The notes below the pieces were generated by a model. It saw only the letters and a program-made list of their open reading frames with translations. It was not told the origin of the DNA and did not search any database. A program made the position numbers and the translations under genes. Shown piece after piece: positions 29,351-40,000 of a stretch of 64,000 bases of DNA; within the stretch, counting starts at the first letter, position 1, and the number at the start of each line of letters is the position of its first letter. The DNA is from Verrucomicrobiota bacterium (GTDB taxonomy: Bacteria > Verrucomicrobiota > Verrucomicrobiia > Limisphaerales > J093), in the NCBI GenBank assembly GCA_027493615.1, contig JAOSKK010000001.1, forward strand, positions 425,629 through 489,628, in the 5' to 3' direction.

Positions 29351-32300
29351 GATTCTTCCAGTGGAGTGGAACCGCTTTCTGAGCGCCGGGGCGCAACGAC
29401 TTGCCCGGGCCGCGCGGGGGATCTGTCGTGGTGGGTTGCCGCTCGTGCTGGGATGGCTGGCTCCCATCGCGTTGTCGCAACCGGAGACTGTCACGTTGGA
29501 CGGCCAGAAGGCTCACCCGACACGGGTGTTGGCGAAGTTTGCTGAGCCTGCGACGCGTGCGGGGATTGCACCGGCGTCGGTGAACGCTCTCGGGGTGAAA
29601 GTTGAGCGGCGGTATGAGCTGGTGCCCGGGTTGGTCCTGCTCGAGGACACCAGCGCTCGTGCCCCGGCCAGCTTGGCGAACCCCGATGAAGAGTGGAAGC
29701 GTGAGCGGCTGTTGGATCGTATCCAGACCCTCAAGGCCTCCGGGCTTTTGAGTACGTCGAACCCGACTACTACCGTCAGATTTTCCTGACGCCGACGGAC
29801 GCGGCGTTCGTGGATGGCCGGCTGTGGGGGTTGCAGAACCTGGGTCAGAACGGCGGCGTGCCGGGGGCTGACATTGCAGCACCCGCGGCCTGGGATTTGA
29901 CCACCGGCTCGACGAACGTGATCGTAGCCGTCGTTGACACCGGCATCCGTTACACCCATCAGGAGCTTGCCACCCAGATGTGGCGGAATCCTGGCGAGAT
30001 CCCCGATAACGGCATCGACGACGACGACAACGGCTACATCGACGACGTCTTCGGGGTGAATGCGGTGATGAACACCGGCGATCCCATGGATGACAACGAC
30101 CACGGCACCCACGTGGCCGGTACGATCGGCGCCGCCGCCAACGATCGTCACCCCCACGTCGGCGTTGCATGGCACGTCCGGTTGATGGCCTGCAAAGTGT
30201 TTGACGAGTTCGGCTTCGGGGCCACGGCGGATGAGATTGTGGGGATCGAGTATGCCGTCCGCCATGGTGCCAAAATCCTCAATAACAGTTGGGGCGGCTA
30301 CTCCTTCTCTCAGGCTTTGTTCGATTCGATCCGGCGGGCGCGTGACCAGGGTGTGCTGTTCGTGGCGGCGGCGGGCAACGAGTCCAATAACAACGACCGC
30401 ATCCCTGCGTACCCTGCAAGTTACCAACTGGACAACATCATTTCCGTCGCGGCGCTTGATCGGGCAGACAATTTGGCCTCGTTCTCCAACTACGGTGAGC
30501 GCACCGTCCATCTCGGTGCGCCCGGCGTGAGCATCTTCTCTTCTGTCTCGGGTTTTGATGCCGACTACGACACGTTCGACGGAACCAGCATGGCCACGCC
30601 CCACGTGTGCGGCGTGGCGGCGCTGGTCATGAGCTATCATCCGGGCGCGGACCTCGACGAAGTCCGCACCCGCATCTTGTCCAGCACCGTCCCCATCACC
30701 TCGCTGACGCGGCGCACGGTGACGGGCGGGCGGCTTAACGCCTACAACGCCCTGACCCTGAGCGGCGACGGTCTTCTGCAAGTCAGCGTCGATCCTCCCT
30801 CCGGTGCGGTCTTGCTCAACGGTTCCTCCCAGCCCGTCGTGGTGCGCGTCCGTGACCGCTTCTCCGTAAGGGACGCGACCGTGACGGGTCAGGTGGCGGG
30901 CGGGGGCACCCTGGTGTTTCTGAACGATGGCCAGGACCCCGACGCGGTCGCCGGAGACGCCTTGTACACTGCCACGCTCCCGGTTCCCCTGTCCGTGGAT
31001 ACGCTGTCGATGACCTTGGCGGTCACCGCTCCGGGTAAGGTGGGGGTGACCAACACCGTCACCTACAGCCTGGTCCCCATGCCGCTGAATGATCCGTTTG
31101 CCTCGCCTATTAAAGCGCCGGCGCAAGGGGGGCTGTACGTCTCGAACAACCGCTTCGCCACGCTTGAACCCGGGGAGCCTCGGCACGCAGGCAACACCAA
31201 CGCGGTGGCTTCGCTCTGGTGGACCTATACCGGACCCACTGCGACGAACGTCCTGGTGGATGCCACCGGCACCACGTTCAACAGCGTGGTGGCGGTTTAC
31301 ACCGGCAACACCCTCAGCAACCTGCAGATGGTCGCCAGTTCGACCAACGCCGCCGGTCAGCGCCCCCATGTCTTCTTCGACGCGCAGGCGTCCCGCATCT
31401 ACTCCATCGCGCTGGCAGGGGCCAACAGCAACGCGCTGGGTTCGGTGCGGTTGCGGATCGCGCCGGGAGGCAACCTACAGACGGAGCCGCCGGTTGTGGC
31501 CATCACGAGTCCCCGCAGTGGGATGGGGACCACGAACTCACTCCTCACCGTGATTGGCACGGCGGCGGACAGCGGTCCCAACGCGGCCGGGGTGACCGAG
31601 GTGCTGGTCAGTGTGAATGACGCCATCGCGTCGCCCGCGAACGGCACGACGACGTGGGATCGTTCGGTTTTGCTACGGCCTGGCCTCAACCGGGTGCGCG
31701 TCCGGTCCGTGAATGCGGCCGGTCTCTTCTCGGAGACCAAGATGGTGGATGTGCATTACCTCGCGCCCCGTCCGGCCAACGACGATTTCGGCAATGCGAC
31801 GTGGCTTACCGGCACCGAGGGGACGTCCGAGGGCGCGAACAGCGGCGCCACCCTTCAGTTGGGCGAACCGCAGCACGTCGGCAACACGGGCGGGCACTCG
31901 GTTTGGTGGCGCTGGACCGCGCCGGCGGACGGGTCGTTGCTGCTGAGCACCGAAGGCAGCTCGTTCGATACGTTGCTCGGGTTGTACACGGGCAGTCTGG
32001 TTAACAACCTGACCACCGTGGCCTCGAATGACGACGCCTTCGTCGGTTCGGGCTTCAGCAAGATCCAGCAAGCGGTGCGCGGCCAGAACGTCTATCAAAT
32101 CGCGGTGGACGGCTACAACGGCGCGACCGGCGTGGTGAAGATCGCCTACAGCTTCGTGCCCGCCACGGTGTACAGCGTGGCCTTGAGCCACACCGACGGG
32201 GGAGTGACGGTGCCACCCGCGGGACAGGTCGATGTGGAAGCGCAGTCCGCCGTTCAGCTTCAGGCGACGCCCAACCCGACGTTCGAGTTCGTGCAGTGGG

Positions 32301-33024
32301 AAGGCGACGTGAACACGTCGGAGAACCCGGTCTCCGTCGCGGTTCCCAGGAACCTCCAGGTCCGGGCCGTGTTCCGGGCCCTGCCGGTGGCCGACGATTT
32401 CGAGACCGGCAACTTCTCGCGTCTGCCGTGGCAGACCTCGGGCGCGGTGCCGTGGGCGGTCACCAACCAAAGCGCGGCGGGCGGCACCTACAGCGCGCGT
32501 TCGGGGGCCATCAGCCACAACCAGAACAGCGTGCTGCGCCTCACCCGGAATTTCCGGGCCGGTGCTGCGGCCTTTGACTATCGCGTGAGTTCGGAGGCCT
32601 CCTGGGACGTGCTTGAGTTCTACGTGGACGGCGTGCGCCGCGAGCGTTGGTCGGGCGAGGTCGCTTGGACCCGGTACAACTTCGACCTCACCGCGGGCCA
32701 ACACACGCTGGAGTGGCGCTACACGAAGGACGCAGCCAACAGCCAGGGCTTGGATGCGGCTTTCGTGGACAACGTGATGCTGCCTCTGGAAGTCCCAAGT
32801 GACGGCCGGCCTTCCACTCTGAGTGTGGGGCGGGCCTTCGCGGGGGTGTCGAGATCCGGCTCAAGGGACAGACCAACCAGATCTATCAGATTCAGGCGGC
32901 CGAGAGCCTGCCGCCGCGCTGGCGTACCATCCACACGGGCGAGGCCCGTGGCGGTGAACTCCGTTACATCGATCCCGAATCGGTGACGTTGCCGCAACGG
33001 TTCTATCGCGCCGTCGGACCTTGA
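29340..33024 (+). CDS. secreted S8 (subtilisin-like) serine protease with C-terminal binding modules (two frameshifts)
   Basis: Signal region near residues 20-45, then an inhibitor-like propeptide (TRVLAKFAEPATRAGIAP). The peptidase domain has the complete triad: Asp in IVAVVDTGIRYTH (near residue 200), His in DDNDHGTHVAGTIG (near 255), oxyanion Asn in FVAAAGNESNN, and Ser in DGTSMATPHVCGVAAL (near 416). Two bacterial pre-peptidase-type beta domains follow (each NDPF/NDDFxxA ... WWTYTGP/WWRWTAP), a short InlB-like repeat (FEFVQWEGDVNTSENPVS), a jelly-roll module (AAFDYRVSSEASWDVLEFYV) and a final domain ending QRFYRAVGP at 33024. Frame changes near 29750 and 32850. A protease of the extracellular surface; possible processor of its secreted neighbours. 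Confidence 0.88.
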
Positions 33025-33088
33025 ACGGCTGACCGCTGAGTCGATCGTGGTGCGGGGGACGTAACGGGCGGCCGCGAAAGGCGCAGAA

Positions 33089-33128
33089 GGCGCAGAAAAG
33101 GAACGTCTTGCGATTTCTGCGCCTTTTT
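33089..33128 (+). terminator. probable intrinsic terminator after the protease gene
   Basis: GGCGCAGAAA (33089-33098) pairs with TTTCTGCGCC (33114-33123) across a 15-nt loop and is followed by five T residues. It lies 65 nt after the protease stop. A second GGCGCAGAAGG copy just upstream could pair alternatively. The longish loop lowers confidence. Confidence 0.6.
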
Positions 33129-33214
33129 GCGGCGAGGAGTTCGGCGTCGGTTTCACGATCCACATCGGACGCCCGGTGAGGGCACCGGGTCCAGCTTGGA
33201 CAAACTCATACCCG

Positions 33215-33289
33215 CTGTAGGCGCCGACGTGAGAAGGCGTTGCGGCTCAGGGGTAATACCACTTCGCCTCCTCACGTCGGCGCCTACAG
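33215..33289 (+). repeat. hairpin repeat, copy 1 (25-bp arms, 25-nt loop)
   Basis: Left arm 33215-33239 and right arm 33265-33289 are inverted repeats of each other with one mismatch (GAGAAGG against CCTCCTC). The core word is GTAGGCGCCGACGTGAG. The loop is 25 nt. It lies 45 nt upstream of coaE, and the same element recurs at 42706 and 49263. Confidence 0.9.
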
Positions 33290-33333
33290 TGTGTCGCGGT
33301 TTTATTCCGAGTATGAGATATGCGGGCCAGGCC

Positions 33334-33939
33334 ATGAAACTTCTGGGTCTCACGGGTGGCGTGGGTATGGGGAAGTCCGCGGCGGCTGCCTGTCTAGCCG
33401 AAAGGGGGCTTCCCGTTGTGGACACTGACGAGTTGGCTCGCCAACTTGTTGCCCCTGGCCAACCCGCCAACGCCGAGATCCGCGCGGCCTTCGGCGACAA
33501 ATTCTTCGACTCGGGTGGTGCGCTTCGTCGGGAGGCGCTCGCCAGGGAGGTCTTTGGGGACGAGACGGCGCGGCGTCGGCTCGAAGCGATTCTGCATCCC
33601 CGGATCCGCGACGCCTGGCAAGCGCGGGCGGCGGTCTGGCGCGCCGAAGGTCGACCGGCCGGGGTGGTGGTGATTCCGCTGTTGTTCGAGACGCACGCGG
33701 CGGACGCGTTTGACGCGACGATCTGCGTGGCGTGCTCGGCTGCGAGCCAGCGCGAACGGTTGGCGGCCCGCGGATGGTCGCCGGAGGCGAGCGCACAGCG
33801 GATCCGGGCGCAATGGCCTATCGAGGACAAGTTGGTGGCGGCGGATTTCGCGGTCTGGGCCGAGGGCGGGCTCGAGCGCACGGCGGAGCAACTTCGCTGC
33901 ATTCTCCGGGAGTTGGAGCTCGCGCCGGTCGTTCAGTGA
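33334..33939 (+). CDS. coaE: dephospho-CoA kinase
   Basis: Intact 201 residues from MKLLGLTGGVGMGKSAAAA; the P-loop GGVGMGKS is at residues 8-15. VVDTDELARQLVAPG and ILHPRIRDAW are the conserved CoA-substrate and helical lid segments, and VVVIPLLFETHAADAFDATI is the Walker B-like strand. Length matches CoaE. It catalyses ATP-dependent phosphorylation of dephospho-CoA, the last step of coenzyme A synthesis. An upstream in-frame ATG at 33313 is possible; still earlier in-frame codons run into the hairpin repeat and are not credible. The gene is isolated between two secreted-protein transcription units. Confidence 0.93.
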   Translation: MKLLGLTGGVGMGKSAAAACLAERGLPVVDTDELARQLVAPGQPANAEIRAAFGDKFFDSGGALRREALAREVFGDETARRRLEAILHPRIRDAWQARAAVWRAEGRPAGVVVIPLLFETHAADAFDATICVACSAASQRERLAARGWSPEASAQRIRAQWPIEDKLVAADFAVWAEGGLERTAEQLRCILRELELAPVVQ

Positions 33940-34061
33940 ACCTCCGATTGCCGAGGAGTCTGGCTCGGGTTCTGCTAATCACAACCGCGTTCGTCGTGTG
34001 ACTTGAATGCCCTTGCGACCGCGTCGCCTGCCGCCTTAGAGTCGCCCCATCTGAATTCGCC

Positions 34062-37000
34062 ATGAAAGTCTTCAAGTGGTCCCTGGCTGGATTAGCCATC
34101 TTCTTCGTCTGCCTTTCGTTTTGGCCGACCGGCGGAAAATCCCCGGCGCCGGCTCGGTTGGCGACGCGACCGGCCGAAACCACGGCGGCGCAGGTTGTGC
34201 CGGGTCCCGCCCTGCTTTCCTACAAGGCCGCCGAAGCCAACGCCTGAGTGTGCCGCAAACCGTGACCACGCCGGACACGGAGGTACAGGCGCCACAACCG
34301 GGGTCGGCGGGCGGGCCGGTCTCACCGCAAGCCGCCTTTGCGGGATGGGTGGAGCGGTACTTCGAGCAGGGTTGGGCCGGAGACCAAGCGGCGCTGCTGC
34401 AGGAGGGGGAGGCGCTGGCGATCGCGCGGCGCACGGCGCTTGAGGAGACAATCCAGACGAATCCGCGGGCAGCGCTGGAACAGGCGGTACCCTATCGGTG
34501 GCGGCAGCTCCTGCCGGAGAACATCACGCGGCATTTCGAGGAACGGGTGAGCGGCCTGGCCCGATACGATGTTTTCATGGCGTGCCCGTTGCCCGGGGCC
34601 GACTATCACCTGTTCGAACACACCAGCTACCGGTATGCGACGCTCGCGGGGCGCACCTACCGGGCTTATGTCTATGGCGGTCGCACGGCGCAGATGTCGC
34701 ATCCCAGCCTGCCGTTGCACGGCATCGCGGTGGGGGATGTGCTGGCGGTGCACGAGGAGCCGGCGCGGGTCGTCGAGAGCGACGAGGCCCAGGCGCGCGT
34801 TCAGGCAGGCGGCCTGACCGGAGGAGCGGTCTGCCTGGTGTGTGGCGACACCCCGGACGCGCCGAAGCACCTCGAAGTTGCGGGCAGCCTGGTTCCCGTG
34901 TGTTCCGGGTCCCACGCCGATGCGGTCAACCGCGCGTTGATGGGGCCCGAAGTCGCGTCGGCCGCCTTGTTTGCCGGCTTGCCGACCTGGACGACACCTC
35001 CGCCGGAACCGCCGGTGCCCACATACGGCGTGCGCCGGGCGTTGTACATGCGGCTGGTGTTCCGCGACGACACCACGATTCCGATCAGCGAAGCGCAGGC
35101 GTTGGCCGAGATGGACGAGGTCAACAACTTCTACATCGAGAATTCCTACAGCAAGACGGCGGTCATCACCACCGTTACGCCCGTGCTGACCCTGCCGCAT
35201 CCGAAGGCGTGGTACTCCAAGAACGGTCCGGGTAGTCTGATGGCGGACGCGACGGCCGAGGCGGCCAAGGCGGGGTACGCCCAGGATAATTTCGAGCTGG
35301 TGCTTGCGCGCTTCACGCCCGTGCCCGGCTACAACTGGGGCGGGTTGGGCGGCGGCAAGAACGCCTGGCTGCAGTACAACGGCGCCGGCCTGGCCATCCA
35401 TGAGATCGGCCACTGTTACGGCCTGGGCCACGCGAATTACTGGGAGACACGCCGCGCCGCCTTGCCGAACCCGCCACCGGACCGCTTCGACGTGGATTCG
35501 GTCATCGGCCACGACAGCATCATCGGCGCCGGCGATGACATCGAGTATGGCGATCCGTTTGATGTGATGGGCGGCGGCGGCGGCGAGTATCAAGGGGCCG
35601 GCACCGGTACGGGCGAACTGAGCGGCTTTGCCGGGCACTTCAACCCGATTGGCAAACGCAACCTGCAATGGTTGCCGGCTGCTGGCGTCCGGGAAGTCAC
35701 GGCCAGCAGTACCAACCGCATCTACGTGTTCGACACGCCGGTGCTGGGTGAGGATCGGGCCTATGCGCTCACGGTGCAGAAGGACGCCCAACGCACCTAC
35801 TGGGTGAGCGCGCGGCACAAGATCCAGTCCAACCCGCGGTTGACGAACGGCGTGTCGTTGCACTGGGGCAGTTGGCCCCAGCTCCTGGGCAGTTACAGCG
35901 CACTGCTGGACACGACGCCAGGCACGGCCGCGGGCAAGGACGATTCACCGATCGCCGTTGGGCGCACCTATGCTGACGAGGAGAGCCGGCTGTACATCAC
36001 GCCCACGGCCCGGGGCGGAGCGGAGGGCGACACGTGGTACGACATCGTCGTCAACTTTGGGGCGGTCGAAGGCAACGCGCCGCCGCAGGCAACGTTGACC
36101 GCGACGACGAACCGGGTGGCGCGCAACCGGCCGGTCACCTTCACGGTCAACGCGGTCGATCCGAACGACGACCCGCTCGCCTACTACTGGGATGTGAGCG
36201 ACGGGTCGTTCGGGGCGAATGGTCCCACGCTGACCCGGACCTGGGCTATCGATGGCGATTACCGGGTGCGCGTCGAGGTGAGCGACATGAAGGGGGGCAA
36301 GGTGAGCCGGCACATGGTGGTCCGCGTCGGCACGCCCACCAACAGCTTCCGAATCAGCGGTGTGGTGCTCGATGACAAGGGAGAGCCACTGGCCGATGTG
36401 CGGGTGGCCAACGGAGCGATCACGAACAACACCGAGCTGGATGTGGATTTCCAGTCCACGTTCACGGACAGCGACGGGCGCTTCACGCTCATCAACCAGA
36501 CGCCGGGCGACAAGGAAGTCACGGCGTTTCTGCACGGCTACGTGACCACGGCGCAGAACTTCAACCAGATCGTTACGGTCGACCAGCAGCACGTTGAGGG
36601 CCTCGAGTTTCTCGCCCTCGCCCAGCCGCGGGTCACGGTCGAGGTGCTCCAGCACGCCAACCTGGGCGCGAAGACCCCGGGCACCTTCCGTTTCACCCGC
36701 ACGGGCGACACGAACACCGATCTGCGGGTGGTCTATGCCCTGGGGGGGACCGCGACCACAAACGACTTCATCGCGCCCACCAACCGCACGACCCACACCA
36801 ACGCGCTCCAACGGTTGCTGGGCGACGCAAGCGTGGCGGTGCCGTTCTACCTGCTCTACTTCCCCACCGGCGTGCTGCAGACGAACCTCACCATCACGCC
36901 GGCTCCGAGCGCCACGGGAGCGGAGGAGAAGACCCTCCGCGCCTCGGTCATGTACGCGCTCCAAAAGCAGTTCACGTACATGACCAACGTGGATGACGGC

Positions 37001-40000
37001 GAAGGCGGCCAGGTCGAGGCGCTCGCCACGAACTACACCTTCCTCACCGGGTGGGAGGTGCTCCCCGTCAACGGCCAGGACACCTGGGTCCAGACCTACG
37101 GCGAGTACGTCGTGGGCTCGCCCGGTGACGCCACCATGCACCTCCAGGGTGTGCCCGCCGCCACGCCGACCATCTCCATCCTGGCCGTGGATGCGGCCGC
37201 GAGCGAGAACCGCGGCGATTCCGCCCTCTTCCTCCTGTTGCGGTCGGGCCGGACCAACGTCCCGGTGGACGTGCGGCTCGCGTTCGGCGGCACGGCCGCG
37301 TATGACGCGGACTACGTTCCGCTCCCGGTCTTCGTGACCATCCCGGCCGGGGTCACCGTCGTTCGCCTGCCGCTCTATGTGCGGCCGGACCTTTACCTGG
37401 AAGGCAATGAGACCGTCGAGATCACGATTCAATCTGACCCGGCGTACCGGGTCGGGACGGCATCCGCCAGCGTGGTCATCGGGGACAACGACCTGCCCGT
37501 CCTCACCGTGGTGGCCAGCGACGCGGTGGCCTCCGAGCTGGGCAACGACCGGGGCGCGGTGACGTTCACGCGCATGGGCGACTTGAACCGTCCCCTCACG
37601 GTTAACTACCTCGCCGGCGGGACGGCCGTCAGCGGGCGCGATTACCGTTCGCTGCCTGGCACCATCACCATCCCGGCCGGGCAGCCGTCCGTCACGCTGG
37701 CCGTCGAGGCCCGCAACAACGGACTGCAGGATGGCGGCAACACGCTTGACATCATCCTCTCCGACAGCCCGACCTACAACATCGGCTCGCCCGGCGTGGC
37801 GACCGTCTTCATCCAGGACGGCGCCCTGCCGACGGTCTTCATCCGGGCCATCGACGACACGGCGGCCGAGCCGAACGATCCCGGCGAATTCCTGGTCTTC
37901 CGTGCCGGCAGCACCCAATCCGAACTCGCGGTCGGCCTGGCGGTGGGCGGCACGGCACGGCCGGTGGCGGATTACGGCCCGATTACCTCGCTGGGACGGA
38001 TCCCCGCCGGCGCGACGTCGGTGGTGGTGCGCGTCTCGCCGGTCAACGACCAGATCCGCGAAGATCCCGAAACGGTCATCTGCGAGATCCTGCCGAGCAC
38101 GAACTACAACCGGTCGGTGATCGTGACCAACCTGCAGGCGACGATCACGATCAACGACGACGACGGCAGCGGGCCGCTGGGGGTGGGCTTCACCTTCCTC
38201 AACTCGTCGGTGGTCGAGGGTTCGCTCACGGGCCTGGTGGCCGTGTCGGTGAGCGCCAACCCACCCGATGGCCAGGAGGTGACCGTGGACTGGAAGGTGA
38301 CCGGTGGGACCGCGATTCCCGGCGTGGACTTCATCGCCACGAACGTCGCGGGCCGGCTCCTGTTCTCGAACGTGCCGGACCCGGCCATCAGTAACCGGGT
38401 TCAGCTCATCGCGTTCCCCGTCCTGGACGACACCGTGGCCGAGCCGAGCCGGACCGTGGTGTTCACGCTGGTCGAGCCGGCTCCCTTGATCAGCAATGAA
38501 TTCGTCACCAACGAGATTACGTTGACCAACGAGCTGGGAGAGACGATCGGCACCACGAACGTCATCGAGACCAATGTCGTGGTCATCCCCATCCCCATGA
38601 ACGCGGTGATGGACGTGTACCGCGCCCACACCCTGACGATCCTGGATGATGATGTGGCCGAAGTGAGCCTCGAGGTCGTCGAACCGCTCGCCTACGAGGA
38701 AGGCCGGCGCGAGGGCTTGATCCGGATCCGCCGGGTGGGCTCGCTGGCCCAGGATCTGGAGGTCAAGATCGGGGTGGCCGGGACCGCGAGCAATGGCAGC
38801 GACTATGAGACTGTACCGGGGAGGGTGGTGATCCGCGCCGGGGAGGACGCTTACGAACTCCGGATCATTCCCGTGGACGATCCCATGCAGGAATTCATGG
38901 AGTCGGTGGTCATCACGCTGATCGAAGCTCCAGGGGCCCGGCTCGGTGCCGCGGTACAGGGCGTGGTTGAGATCGTGGACAACGACGGCACGGTCGAGTT
39001 CTCGAGCCCTTCGTACACGGCGTTCGAGAGCTCCGGTCAGGCCGAAATCACGCTGCGGCGCACCAGCGCCACGAACAGCGCAGCCAGCGTCGCCTACACC
39101 GCGGTGGCGGGCACCGCGACCCCCGAGGACTTCTACCCCACCAACGGGATCGTCACCTTCGCCCCGGGCGAGATTCTCAAGTCCTTTTACGTGGACCTCA
39201 TCGACGACCGGATCGTCGAATTGCCCAAGACTGTCGAGCTCACGCTGCGGAATCTGAGCGACGGCGTGCCGCTGGGTGGCCAGAACACCGCCACGCTGAC
39301 GATCCTGGACGACGACACCTTGGTCGAATTGCGCGCGACAAGGATCCACGCGATCGAGAACGACGCTGTCGCCGAGGTCACCGTGTACCGTTTCGGCATC
39401 ATCACGAACCTGCTGCAGGTCGAGCTGGTGGCTACGACCAACGGGACGGCGCTCGACGGTGTCGATTTCACCGCCACCAACTACGCCCTGGTTTTCCAGC
39501 CGGGCCAGACCAGCGTGGTCGCCCCGGTCGCGCTGCTCGATGACATCGAGTTCGATGGCGAGAAGATCCTGCCCGTGGTGCTGACGAACCTGGATCTGGC
39601 GGCCACCTATGGCACGAACATCCAGGGTGAAATCGTCATTCGCGACGATGAGTGCGCCCTGCAATTGACCGCCACCGAGTACTCTGTGGACGAGTACGCC
39701 CGGACGCTGACCGTTCAGGTCGAACGAACCGGCAGCACCGTCCATCCTGTCCAGGTGCGGATCGACACCCAAGACGGCACGGCCATGGCCGCGCGTGATT
39801 ACGCCGGAGTCCATGAGGTGCTCACCTTCACGGGTGATGAACTGACCCGCGCGCAGGATGGGACCGGCGTCCTGGTGTTGCAGCCCGGCGAGGCGCTTCA
39901 GTCCGTGGACATCCGGATCCTCGACGACCGGATCGGCGAGGGCAACGAGGTGTTCCACGTGCAGCTTCGGGATGTGCGGACGGTGGGGGGTGTGGGCCAG

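Noticed and set aside
33215..33289. Hairpin repeat as terminator for the protease gene
   Set aside because: There is no T-tract after the hairpin, and a better terminator lies at 33089-33128. The same hairpin recurs elsewhere as a repeat family.
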